Source of the DNA: Parapristionchus giblindavisi
Lineage: Eukaryota > Nematoda > Chromadorea > Rhabditida > Diplogasteridae
DNA length: 64,000 nucleotides
Assembly: GCA_943737045.1 (NCBI GenBank)
Contig: CALSFV010000051.1
Coordinates: forward strand, 682,001-746,000
Direction of reading: 5' to 3'
Below the pieces are notes generated by a model. The model was given only the letters and a program-made list of their open reading frames with translations, did no database searches and was not told the origin of the DNA. The translations under genes and the position numbers were made by a program. Position 1 is the first letter of the stretch. Each line of letters starts with the position of its first letter. Below, in pieces: positions 47,001-56,597 of this stretch.

Positions 47001-50000
47001 GCTACAAGAGGTCTTCAAGGTCACAGTGAAGATGACCATCGACCGATCATGTAAGGATGATCGATGATATGTTTGCCGAGACTAAGGAAGATAGTCATGC
47101 AACATAAATGAAGACTGAAGAAGTCTTCAAGGTCATAAAGTAAATGACCAATCAGGTCGATCATAAATGGTGATATCATAGGAAGGAAATCCTGCAGAGG
47201 ATATGTTGTCTACTCCTAGAAGTACTCTGGTCCTGATCAGTGGAAATGGGTCATGGCGACCATACTGAAAAGGAAGGTTGAATGATGTTCGAGATCTATG
47301 TGAATCTACGAACGAAAGAGTACATAAGAATCAGTTGAGATTCTTATGATGAAGAGACACCTATGCATATCTTGATCGACACATTCGGTGTGCCTGAGAT
47401 AGTGAACGATGATGATGTGGTCATCATGGATGAGGATGTCATGGCGACAGTTCCGACGGCAGCTGCACCAACTACAGTATCGCCGCCACGTTCATCTACC
47501 GTATCACCGACGCACTCACCAGCATCCAGGGCAAGCCTGACGAGATCTACGATGCAACAGCAACGTAAATCGCACCTGAGATGATCAACACGAACGAGAA
47601 AAGCTCCGAAGAAGCACAATGTTCATTCAACGAAGAAGACTTACCACGAAGTGGTCTTGTTGATTTATTGTATCGTTTTTTTTTCTCGTTCACTACTTCA
47701 TGTTCTATAAGATGTTCCATCTTAGAGGGGAGGTGTTGTGTAGATACCCTATTCCCTATGCATATTGATTAGAATATGTCATCATGTTAATACGTGCACG
47801 TGCGCGATCAGACTACTCTCTCTGATCCGCACACTCTCTCGTCACTCTACCTTTATCTCTAATGCTCTCTCGTGTCTGGCCCCGCCCACTTATGTCTAGA
47901 GATATCCTATCAGTCTAGATCAGTTCTCCCTTGATCCTCGCACGAGATGTGCCCTTCTCTAGTCCTGTATTAACCTGTAATTTCCCTAGTCTGCTAATAA
48001 AGCCTAAGTAGTAAACCCTTGTGCACTCACACTACACAACACGACAACGGGGACGAGCACAATACATAACAATAATAATAATAATAATAACAATAAATAA
48101 TAATGGAATTAGCACCTTGAGCGACAATATCTGATTGAACGTCTCCATCATAGTTCTTGCACGCCCAGACGAAACCGCCTTCAGATTTAAGAGCCTATGA
48201 ATAAATATCGATTGATTGATTGATTATTGATTACAATAGATGCATTGATCTACCTGAGCAACTTGATCATCAATCAATCGATGTTCGTACCATGTTCCGA
48301 GTGCTTTGAATTGCGGCTCATAATGTCTGGAAAAAAAAACACAGTTTCAGGGTGTAAGTTTAATTGCGTACATAAGTCGAATAGCTAGGTTATCGGTTTT
48401 CAAAGGTGCTTTGTAACATACTTTCGACCTATGATTGCGCATCGCAATTTGCGATCCACAGCGGGTCAAAACAATTTAATTAAATTTTTTATCCGTTTTT
48501 ACACAAAACAATCACCACAACGGCACTCAACCAGTGGCCGTATGCAAGAACCGTTTTCCGGGAAAATGTGACGTCATTAGCTTAGGCGGAGGCGTTTTCC
48601 AAAAATCCTCCGCCTACGCTAATGACGTCACATTTTCCCGGAAAACGGTTTTCCCGTTGTTCTTGCATACGGCCACAGAGTAAGCTCCACTATTTCCCTT
48701 GAAAGCCAATAACTATATTGTCTATTACAACCTAATGCCTCGTCGTGCGAAACATCTGACCAATTTTTTTTGGAGACAAGCGAGAAGTCATGAGTTGCAA
48801 CTTGCAAGCCATGCACGTCAGAGCCTACTACACTCTCTCGCTTTCATAGTCTGCGAGAGATTATTGCCAATGCGGAGAGTTTCGAATTAACTCGGGGTGT
48901 TAAATTAATGAAATAAACTCACTGCTCGTAGATCTCCTGGAAGATATCCTTGAATCTGCCGTCATACTTCTTGAGAATGGTATTTTTCGTACTGAGATAC
49001 AGAGGCCACTTCTTGGACAGTGAATATTGGAAGCATGAATGAGCGAAGCCGGTGATACTCTGAAAATCAATCAATAATCAATCAATAAGCAATCAATGTT
49101 AAATCAATAATCAATCGATGATCATTCAATAATCAACATTAAATACACGAAATAATCTCCCATAACCATAACCATCTGAATAATAACCACAATAATCATC
49201 TAAGCATTAGTGCATCAATTCAATCTCTTTACATGGTAAAGAGATTGAATTGAAACACGAAACAAGCATTATTGATCTACCTCATCTGTGTTATACATGG
49301 CGAGTCCAACTCCACCACCGTTCTTGTAGTGGAATACCTGCAATAAGTAATCAATAATTATTGATTTATTGATTGATTATTGATTACTGTACCTCGTGAG
49401 TGGTGGTCTTTCCATCCTTTTCGCAGACAACCAATTGTAGTTTGGCTCCAGGAGGTACAACCAGATCCTTTGCACGATACTGAAAATATATACCAATTAT
49501 TTGAGTTTAGCAATTTATAAAATATAACATTTTTATTACATCACATTCAGTCATATCTGCTGGAACGTTTGCCTAATGCATAGGTCGAATAGCTACGTTA
49601 CAGATTTGAAAAAAATGCGGTTCACAAAAAATCACAAAATGCGCTCGTGTTCTGGTTTTCACAAAAAAATCCAAAATGCGGTCGGACTTCGTAGTTTGTA
49701 ACGTACTTTTCGACCTATGGCCTAATGTAAGGGGCAGATACAAGCGATAATACCAGCGATATTTGTGGTATACTACCATTCAATATTGATTAATTTTTCG
49801 ACTACACTACAGTAGCGATATTCCACTTGGGACCATCTAACGAACAGATATAAATCAATCAATAATGTGCACCAAACCTGATCTCCAAAGGCATGTCTTC
49901 CTATAACGATAGGCTTGGTCCATCCAGGTATAAGTCTGGGGATGTTCTTGCACAGAATTGGCTCACGGAAAACGGTACCTATGATGGGAAGGAATCGATC

Positions 50001-50523
50001 GATAATGGGGCAATTACCGTACCTCCAAGAATGTTTCTAATAGTTCCATTGGGAGACAGCCACATCTTCTTCAAGTTGAACTCTTTGACTCTTAAAGACT
50101 ATTTTTGAAAGATTTAAAGATTTTTCAAAATAGATCGAAGAAACACTTTTTTAAAAATAATAACAGTAAATATGTCCTCAATGGGATTAGAAATAACCTT
50201 TAATGCCACACCGCGAGCTAATTTGAAGCTCCCCGCTCTGGCAATGCGGTATCGCTTCCTTTGTTTAATATAGAGCGTTACCACAGCGAATAGTTTCAAA
50301 TTAGCTCGGAATGTTCCTTATAGTTAGATACATGATATATTAGAGAAGGCACCATACCTGGCCTCATCGGGCGTGATCGTCGCACATTTGATTCCCACGT
50401 TGTACTTGAGAATAGCTTTGGCCGATTCAATTGTTACCTCAAAAAAACAAACAAAAATAATTCATTAACTAATTCCTTTTCTGTCCTTATACATAGAACT
50501 CCTTCTCATCATATTTGTTGGAA

Positions 50524-50555
<32 letters not shown>

Positions 50556-52906
50556 GAAGGTTTACCTCGTCATTGGTTTGATCACGATAGGGCAGACCGA
50601 GATCGAAGTATTTAATGTCAATATCCAGATATGGGAGAATAAGCTGAAATTTCATTTAATTTATAATATAATAATATAATACATTTAACTTCTCTAAACG
50701 GATCAAAAACGAGAAGATTGCTGATGATAATACATTTATCAATAGTTCGCTAGGTCGAGGGATATGGTATGATTAAATTTAATCAACGTTATTCCAGATA
50801 TATCATTACTATGGTATATGACCAATTTTTTTGTATTAGAATCGAAAGCATGCATGGGCGGTGTACATGGAGCTCGATTCTACAGGGGGGGGGGGGGGGG
50901 GGGAATCCTAACAAAAATAGTTTAAAAATGTATATTTTGCAGGCTGCATTCAGAAAAAAATATATAATTTCACCTAAACGACATATACAGGGGGCATTCC
51001 TCACAATTTTCGAAAAGCCCTAATTTCACAGGGGGGGGGATTATCTTTGCAACCCGCCACTTCCTCGCTTCACCGCCACCATAATCTTTCTCTCGCATTT
51101 ACATTATGATTTGTTGTAATTGTAAATTCAGCTAATTCTCTAATTGTTCATTTATACATGTAGAGCAAATTTTGAACGTGGACACCATTAGTTACTCAGA
51201 TAAACCAATCTATTTTGTCTAGATAACAAGGGGGGTGAAGTTGAGGAAGGCATACATGGGCACCGTCATGGAGGTGCCCCCCTCCCCTGTAAAATTAAGG
51301 GTTTTCGAAAATTTGTGGAATGCCCCCCCCCCTGTAAAAAATGACGTTTAGGTGAAATTTTGGAAAAAATAGAGAAGGCCCCCTGTAAAATTAAACATTT
51401 CGCGTTCGAATGCCCCCCTCCCCCTGTAGAATCGAGCTCCAGGTACCCCGCCCATGTTTGACCAGAGTATACTGTGAATTAACACCGATAGACTCGTTAA
51501 CGTACCTTTTTCTTAATATCAGACCAGATAATACGAGTCATCTCATCTCCATCCAAGTCTACGACGGGATTGGCCACCTGCAATAAATATGTATTAATGA
51601 TATTCGCTTTCCAATCACCATGGAATTTTTTGTGATTCAACTCAATGGGAAAATACTAAAAATGTTTAGAACATCAATGATCTATCATTGATCTATCGAC
51701 CATATATCGATTACTATCAAGTGCATTTCCATATTTTGCAAAAAAAACACTATTTGCTCTTTCAATTTGTTGTACTTATTTACTACTCCACTGTAACCGT
51801 AGATGGAATAAAAGATGAGATAGTAAGATATGAATATTGACCGTATAAAATGCACTTGTTTATTTGGTATGAGAATAGCGAGCCAGAGCCACAATGAATT
51901 TCTGTGTTTAGTGAGAGAGTCCAAGCGAGATAGCACGTAGATCAGAGAGCGCGAAGAGAAGGGAAGGGATGGAAAGGGGGGGGGGTCGATCGATAGTTCT
52001 TTCTCTGTTTAGCAGCAGTAGCAAGGCAATTATGCAAGTACATTTTATACGGACAATATGATGTTCGATTCATTGAGCGTTTATCGATTAGGCAACTTCT
52101 CATCTCTCACTCGTTCACAACAACAAAAGAGAACATAAGGTGTACTTGACAGACGGCAGGGATGAGGGGAAAAGTATGTGGGCTTGAAACTAGCACGTTG
52201 TCATCATATATTTACCCTTCATAATTTGATGATAGACCCACTATATAAGATGCATTTTATGAGAAAGATTACAATTTAAGGGGAAACAGCGACTTTTCTA
52301 ATGTGGTGTTACATTTTCAAAACGGGCGCACGGTGTGCGCACGCTTCAAAATGTAACACCGTATAGAAAACACACGTGTACGTGCGCACGGCGTGCATTT
52401 CAAAACGTTCGCACGCCGTGCGCACGTTTTGAAAATGTAACACCACATAACTAGACACACCATATTTCGAAAACCCAGTGTATAACCAATCGGTCATTCA
52501 ACGCCAATAATTATGATTACTGTTTCATAAGCACGCCGCGAGCTAGTTTTACTCTCCGCCCTGGCAACGCTCTCTCGTAGACAAAGAAAGCGATAGAGTG
52601 TGGCCAGAGCGAAGAATTACAAATTTGCTCGAGGTTTAACGCCCATTCTTTGTTTATCAACTACCATGATGTGATAGATTAAAGGTTAAATATGCAATGA
52701 TACCCTTCCATCTCTCTCTTCGCTCCCCCTCGACTCTACCCATTATAATTCACGCTATTCATTTATCACCGTCACATTTATTTAATGTAAGATAAATTAA
52801 ATTAAATTAATGATACCTTGATCTTTTTGTGTTCCTTCGAGGTAGAAGCAGTGGCCAGTGACCTCGTGGCACAGCATACCGTGTTTGAGATGCGACGAGA
52901 CAGCAT
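44068..52906 (-). CDS. IDH2: Mitochondrial NADP-dependent isocitrate dehydrogenase (437 aa)
   Basis: It oxidises isocitrate to 2-oxoglutarate with NADP+. Fifteen exons in phase (1314 nt): 52906-52817, 51577-51506, 50643-50566, 50437-50358, 50090-50023, 49978-49878, 49479-49393, 49337-49281, 49059-48923, 48326-48254, 48194-48116, 45289-45177, 44734-44637, 44572-44482 and 44157-44068. Residues 1-30 form an Arg/Ser-rich amphipathic presequence ([20 protein letters not shown]), so it should be mitochondrial. Motifs are [31 protein letters not shown] (substrate), IGRHAFGDQ (Arg equivalent to human R132/R172 kept), [12 protein letters not shown] and [15 protein letters not shown] (metal Asp residues), [15 protein letters not shown] (NADP) and [16 protein letters not shown]. 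All catalytic residues that I can name are present. The ATG follows TTACTTCCAG|GT, a likely trans-splice site. An LTR retrotransposon and many MITEs sit in introns. Confidence 0.97.
45312..45649 (+). repeat. 5' LTR
   Basis: Begins TGTTGTGTAGATACCC, ends ATACATAACA. It contains a CACTCTCTCGTCACTC tract, GGCCCCGCCCACTTAT (GC-box-like) and TGCTAATAAAGCC (poly(A) signal) before the presumed R/U5 part. Confidence 0.95.
45650..45666 (+). promoter_or_regulatory. Probable tRNA primer-binding site
   Basis: ACTGGCGACCAGGACTC lies one base after the left LTR. TGGCGACC-type sequences are usual for Ty3/gypsy-like primer sites. The priming tRNA was not determined. Confidence 0.6.
45774..45948. repeat. CTACTAGGTGTGGC short repeats in LTR element leader
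   Basis: About seven irregular copies of CTACTA(T)GGTGTGGC separated by GATCA-containing spacers, in the untranslated leader where a packaging or dimerisation signal might lie. That role is inference. Confidence 0.75.
46169..46804 (+). pseudogene. LTR-element ORF with retropepsin-like remnant (211 aa)
   Basis: An N-terminal coiled-coil-like stretch ([20 protein letters not shown]) is followed by [20 protein letters not shown] and [10 protein letters not shown], which matches retroviral-type aspartic protease sequence around the active site. The catalytic D-T/S-G triad reads D-K-G here, so the protease should be inactive. No gag zinc knuckle, RT, RNase H or integrase follows. The end of the frame runs into the tandem repeat. 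It is read as a relict gag-protease fusion from deletion of most of pol. It is marked as a pseudogene, although the frame itself is open. Confidence 0.7.
46691..47160. repeat. About 113-bp tandem repeat inside LTR element
   Basis: Four units start at 46691, 46805, 46917 and 47032, with a partial fifth at 47145. Each has GATGACCAATGATGTCGATC, then AGGATGATTGATAGTGTGCT and GAAGACTATG. Only the first is in the open frame; the others contain stops. A degenerate earlier unit may start near 46580. Confidence 0.85.
47724..47733 (+). promoter_or_regulatory. Polypurine tract
   Basis: AGAGGGGAGG immediately before the right LTR, where plus-strand priming occurs in LTR elements. Confidence 0.75.
47734..48071 (+). 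repeat. 3' LTR
   Basis: Same length as the 5' LTR, and no difference was noticed on reading. Confidence 0.95.
48371..48433. mobile_element. MITE-K, short copy
   Basis: CATAAGTCGAATAGCTAGGT and ACTTTCGACCTATG are inverted ends; compare 49579-49719. It is intronic in IDH. Confidence 0.65.
48535..48675. mobile_element. MITE-F palindrome with CRE-like sites, copy 1
   Basis: GTGGCCGTATGCAAGAAC and its complement close a nearly perfect 141-bp hairpin. Each arm has AAAATGTGACGTCATTAGC and GGCGGAGG. TGACGTCA is the palindromic cAMP-response/bZIP site. The second copy is at 62827-62965. It is intronic in IDH. Confidence 0.88.
48826..48901. mobile_element. MITE-A, right half
   Basis: CACTCTCTCGCTTTCATAGTCTGCG and GCGGAGAGTTTCGAATTAAC TCGGGGTGT. 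The left terminus is missing. It ends 21 bp from IDH exon 9. Confidence 0.7.
49579..49719. mobile_element. MITE-K, best copy
   Basis: CATAGGTCGAATAGCTACGT at the left and ACGTACTTTTCGACCTATG at the right. AAAATGCG(C/G)TC blocks form the inner arms. It is intronic in IDH. Confidence 0.8.
50205..50317. mobile_element. MITE-A copy
   Basis: CACACCGCGAGCTAATTTGA AGCTCCCCGCTCTGGCAATG ... AGTTTCAAATTAGCTCGG; complete ends with a diverged centre. It is intronic in IDH, 40 bp from exon 4. Confidence 0.8.
50849..51041. mobile_element. G-rich MITE-I, copy 2, with po1y-G run
   Basis: CATGCATGGGCGG and GGAGCTCGATTCTACAG are family sequence, followed by an uninterrupted run of 19 G (50885-50903), then TTTCACCTAAACGACAT, ACAGGGGGCATTC and ACAGGGGGGGGG. 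It pairs with the inverted copy at 51251-51460. It is intronic in IDH. Confidence 0.8.
51251..51460. mobile_element. G-rich MITE-I, copy 3 (inverted)
   Basis: CATACATGGGCACCG at one end and GAATCGAGCTCCAGGTACCC then CGCCCATGTTTG at the other. C-runs (CCCCCCTCCCCTGT, CCCCCCCCCCTGT) are the complement of the G-blocks in copies 1 and 2. Confidence 0.8.
51836..52058. mobile_element. MITE-D copy
   Basis: ATTGACCGTATAAAATGCAC and GTACATTTTATACGGACAAT ends. CACAATGAATTTCTGTG and TTAGCAGCAGTAGCAAGGCA show it is the reverse orientation of 23062-23296. It is intronic in IDH. Confidence 0.85.
52215..52300. mobile_element. MITE-G, internal fragment
   Basis: GACCCACTATATAAGATGC and AGATTACAATTTAAGGGGAA are family blocks. 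Both termini are lost, the right one apparently through insertion of hairpin N. Confidence 0.6.
52302..52447. mobile_element. Hairpin element N
   Basis: TGTGGTGTTACATTTTCAAA and its complement close a 146-bp palindrome, with inner GCGCACGGCGTGCG-type blocks that are themselves palindromic. No second copy was seen. It is intronic in IDH. Confidence 0.8.
52531..52641. mobile_element. MITE-A copy
   Basis: GCACGCCGCGAGCTAGTTTT ACTCTCCGCC ... CTCTCGTAGACAAAGAAAGC ... GCGAAGAATTACAAATTTGC TCG. Complete. It lies in IDH intron 1. Confidence 0.82.
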
Positions 52907-52920
52907 ACCTGGAAGTAAAT
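52907..52920 (-). promoter_or_regulatory. Candidate spliced-leader acceptor of IDH
   Basis: On minus, ATTTACTTCCAG|GT precedes the ATG by two bases, with no coding exon upstream. Confidence 0.55.
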
Positions 52921-53680
52921 AATACATATTTATCGACCTGCTCATGGCAGCATGAAACAATACAAGTGTAAAACTTTCCCTTAAACAACAAAACTATTTG
53001 TAAGATAAGATACAGTGAGGGGACGAAATGGTGATAGAAAGGGCTCAAATCCAGCAGCACTGAGTAACCCGATTAGAACGAGAGAGAAAGATATGGAAGT
53101 GATTGATAAGATAATGGAAAGAGCATGAACTGCAAAAGGACGAAGAAAAGTGTAGGAAAAGACTGTAAGACACATACTTGAGCACTTCCACCTATTATTT
53201 TAAGAATCAGGCGTACATGAAAGTAAAAAAGTGATTGTTTCTGATGAACTTTGCTAAAATCATATCATTTTTTACTGAGCAGACAGTCCTACAAGTAGAT
53301 TTGTTGTCGGCCATACATATTTTGAGGTGCGCTGCCCACGAATGTTAAAAGATAACCTTGGCTAATCATTAATCAAGTAGAGGAGTTGCATGGAGAGCCT
53401 TTGACAAGTTTGAGAATGGGCGTTTTGAGATACATGAGCACGTGAAGATAAGACATTGAAGAGTGCCTCGTGATAGCATGAAGAAGCAAGATACACACGC
53501 ATTTAGAATAGAAGAGAAAGTCACAAGAGTTGGTCAACATATGACAAAGCTGGGACGTAAACAAGGTACGTCGGTAATAGAATTCTGAATTTTTCTCAGC
53601 GGGTCATATCGCCGTCGAATAGTCGCAGAGCAATTCGCTGGTGGACAATGATAGAGTGAAAGATAAGATGTGATCTGCTA
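52921..53680. other. Intergenic, nothing recognised
   Basis: Presumed promoter side of IDH. Open frames here are short and lack splice support. Confidence 0.4.
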
Positions 53681-53849
53681 CACTGAGAGCAAACTTACCT
53701 GGCAAATCGTTCGCCACTCCCATTTGCCTGGCAAACGATTTGCCAGAAATCTGGAGTGGCCCATTTCGGGCAATCGATTTGCCCGCTTTATGGCTATAGG
53801 ATTATATGTTTCTTTGAGAAGACTACGAGTTCTGAGCTATGTGCAAGGG

Positions 53850-53918
53850 TGTCCTGATAGCGCAGTGGGTAGGGGGCTTGGCTAGTTCGCGGTGGGTTGG
53901 TGGTTCGGTTCCTTGTAT
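53850..53918 (+). other. tRNA-like module with A- and B-box
   Basis: GATAGCGCAGTGGGTAGGGG is a good A-box, and GGTGGTTCGGTTCC about 40 nt later a fair B-box. The acceptor stem and anticodon loop do not fold convincingly, so it is not a functional tRNA. It is compatible with a pol III promoter or tRNA-derived SINE insert. Confidence 0.5.
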
Positions 53919-54194
53919 GTACATTTCAACTTATTCATGGCGATCTGAAGTTGTCACATCAGCATGTGATCCTTGATTTCTTATTTTTCATTTTTGCTGA
54001 TTTTTTTGCTGTTAATGAAAGTCAGTGGGTTACTTTAGTGAAATACTCAAGCTATCATGAGAGAAGAAAGATGATTTGGACTGCCAAAAGCCAATAAATT
54101 TAAAGTATACTATGTGTTTTCAATACGATTCTACTAGAGTAGAACAACAATAGCTCTATCAAGTTATATAACGAAGTTTTAAAGCTGCAAAAGA

Positions 54195-54250
54195 TTTGTG
54201 CTCCAAGTGGGAATCGAACTGGCGTGGGTGAGAAGCGCCTTCCCTGATTT
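54195..54250 (-). other. tRNA-like 3' half
   Basis: On minus, GGCGCTTCTCACCCACGCC AGTTCGATTCCCAC resembles an anticodon-arm to T-arm stretch with a B-box (AGTTCGATTCC). It lies in the arm opposite the plus-strand module. Confidence 0.4.
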
Positions 54251-54403
54251 CCGACAACGGGGTATCGATTTGCCCGTATTTGGGCGAAACATAATAGCCC
54301 AAATTCTGGCTAAAGAGATTCGCCCGAATACGGGCAAATTGTTACATGACTTCCCAGATGGGGCAAATCATTTGCCCGAATATAGGTAACTTTGCTCTCA
54401 GTG

Positions 54404-56597
54404 TAGAGTACGTGAGAGATGAAGAATGAGACTACAATCTATGTTGTTCAGGTCAAAGCAACCGATGATCAAAGGAAATGAATGCAGTCTACACAATCAC
54501 ATAAACATCGAAAACTTTACATGTGCAAAACGTTTCAGCTCTACGAAATTAGGAAAAATTAGGAGCTTGCAAGCATAGACCAACGACGTGGCATGACAAA
54601 AGCCAAACATCGCTCACGGAGAGGAAACATACCAACCAAGATAATCAAACAACCTTATTTACTAATAACAATCCAGTCATGGGTTTGGAAGGAGAAATCA
54701 AAAGAATAAACTTTCAAAAACAAAAACCAAAACATCAACAGCCGCAACCAGCGTAAAGGAAGGCAAACGATTTCTAAAATGCAGTCCTGGATTTGTGCAA
54801 ATTTGTTTTGTGATACGTCTAAATCCCGGCTCCTCTATAACGGATCTATAATTAATCTTTGATCTCTTTATCATTATTTTTTAAATCAAACATATAAATA
54901 AAAAATTACATGATTAAATTTTTAAATAAAATGCTAATTGAAAATAATTATATGGAAAGCGAAAATTTTTTGTGTTGATGCTCATTTTCACTCGCGAACG
55001 TCATAAATAGTGATCAAGAAGCGACATCTATCGGTGAGTGTGTAAACTGACAAAACTATAAACTAACTAGTAAATAGAACAATCTAAAGAGATCATAAAC
55101 AAACATAGAGTTGGCTAAAACCTCTTTCCAAAAGGTTTCAATGCATTCAACTCTCACTGCCAATGAGAGAGTCTACGTAGCGGTGAATAATAAATTAATA
55201 AATAAATTTATGCGTTTTACAAGAAAACACGGTAAATAATAGTAGATGAATAAATTAAAAAGATTGATGAACACATAACAACACAACAAACGTGGAGGTT
55301 GAATAATTGGCAAGGGTCTGTGGGGATAAGGCAAATATCTTGTCAATTTAAAGATGGAGACCCACGAGTTTTTTCGTAATAAGACTGTTCAGATAGTATG
55401 ATAGAGATTCATCACACGAATCGAAAGACATATCTGATATTGATTCCCGATATGTTTAAAGCTCACTATGAGCATTGAAAGTACAACTTTCAAGGCATGT
55501 AGAGAGTGCTCATCGAATTTGCATACTTTCTCTCTCATTTTCTCATTATCCCTTACGCCAATTACCATATAATATAAACAATAGCCAGCATGCTTATCGT
55601 GGCGGGAGTCAGTCATGCCAACTCATGGGTCCCCTTCTTTAAAAAAATGGACAGTGTTGGGAACGGGAATACGGTTAACGGAGATTTCGGTCCCAAAATC
55701 TTTCTCTGCTTGATATTATCATGATATTTGCAGTATCCAGTAAAAATTGTATGCACATACGCCTTACATTTATAACATTTAATATATTTCACAATAAATA
55801 ATTTATACACTGCAGAACTGTCGAGCACGCTCACATTTTTTCACAGGGTTTTAATCGTTTCTATTCTCAAATTCTTAATCGTGATTATTAATGATATCAA
55901 TTATTTTCTAGACTACCATCCTGAATTAAAAACTCCATTTCTGCTCCACAGTAAAACAAGTCCGAAAAAGTTTTTTTTCTGAAAAAGGAAAAAAAAAGCT
56001 GCGGCTTCCCTTTCATTTTCAGATCAGTGCTATTTGCATGTAATTTTTATCATTAATTGAATTTTTTTCTAGATTGGATAGTCATAAAAAGTACATACTA
56101 TAACTATTTCTATTCGCCAAAATTAATTTAGATCGATCAATTTATTCGGTGTTTATCTTCATTTTCTTTTGTCTATCCTCTATCATCCTACTCTCTCGTC
56201 TCTTCTCTTTTCATTCTCCACTTTTCCTCTTCACTTCTCCATTCATTTCACTATTCTGTTCGGGTCGAGTACGGTCAACACCGCACCGACTCCACACTAC
56301 TGCTCTTCTTTCGTCAACAAGGTAACTCCACCCTCGACTCCGCCCCCATTTTTCAGGGACCTACCGTACTCTTGGTCATGGACACTATAATTGTGCAGAG
56401 TATACTGCTACGTTGTTTGCGGTTCATCTCAGAATAGAAACAACAGCTGCTAAAATTGATATAAAACAACAGTTCAACAATTCCATAAAAATGCCGAAAT
56501 GTTATAAAAAATTATACTATTGTGATAACGCAACATGGATACTATAGTTTTCCACTCGAAACTCGTATTCATCTTCAGAAAACAACCATTCGAAGCG
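54404..56597. other. Long intergenic interval, no gene found
   Basis: AT-rich sequence with short unsupported frames; one TTTGATC word at 54858. A CT-rich tract at 56165-56260 leads into the next gene. Possible noncoding leader exons of that gene (about 56249-56302 and 56357-56396) have usable splice sites but give no consistent frame into the ATG at 56598. Confidence 0.4.

Larger units (their letters stand above)
45312..48071 (+). mobile_element. Non-autonomous LTR retrotransposon (2760 bp)
   Basis: Two LTRs of equal length (338 bp; 45312-45649 and 47734-48071), starting TGTTGTGTAG and ending ACATAACA, look identical by eye. The 5-bp flanks read ATAAT on both sides, though inside an AAT repeat. 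A primer-binding-site-like CTGGCGACCAGGACTC follows the left LTR, and the purine tract AGAGGGGAGG precedes the right one. The 2.08-kb interior has no reverse transcriptase or integrase, only a short frame with a protease remnant and tandem repeats. It lies in an IDH intron whose remainder is about 66 bp. The similar LTRs imply recent insertion, presumably driven by enzymes of an autonomous relative, probably Ty3/gypsy-like. Confidence 0.93.
53681..54403. mobile_element. MITE-E, long copy with tRNA-like modules (723 bp, TA target)
   Basis: Flanking TA and inverted ends CACTGAGAGCAAACTT and, at the right, TTTGCTCTCAGTG. Subterminal arms are rich in GGGCAAAT/ATTTGCC words. The interior holds a tRNA-like module on plus (about 53850-53918) and another on minus (about 54195-54250). 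No transposase frame was seen. The TA duplication suggests a Tc1/mariner-type mobiliser. Confidence 0.8.

Noticed and set aside
47363..47619. Frames of 73-91 aa near the 3' end of the LTR element
   Set aside because: No reverse transcriptase, integrase or gag motif; Ala/Ser/Thr-rich composition without a start context.
49220..49256. Small hairpin as a possible microRNA precursor
   Set aside because: AATCTCTTTACATGGTAAAGAG is a 12-14 bp stem only, too short for a miRNA precursor.
53850..53918. Functional tRNA gene
   Set aside because: Boxes A and B are recognisable, but the acceptor stem does not pair and the anticodon arm is irregular.
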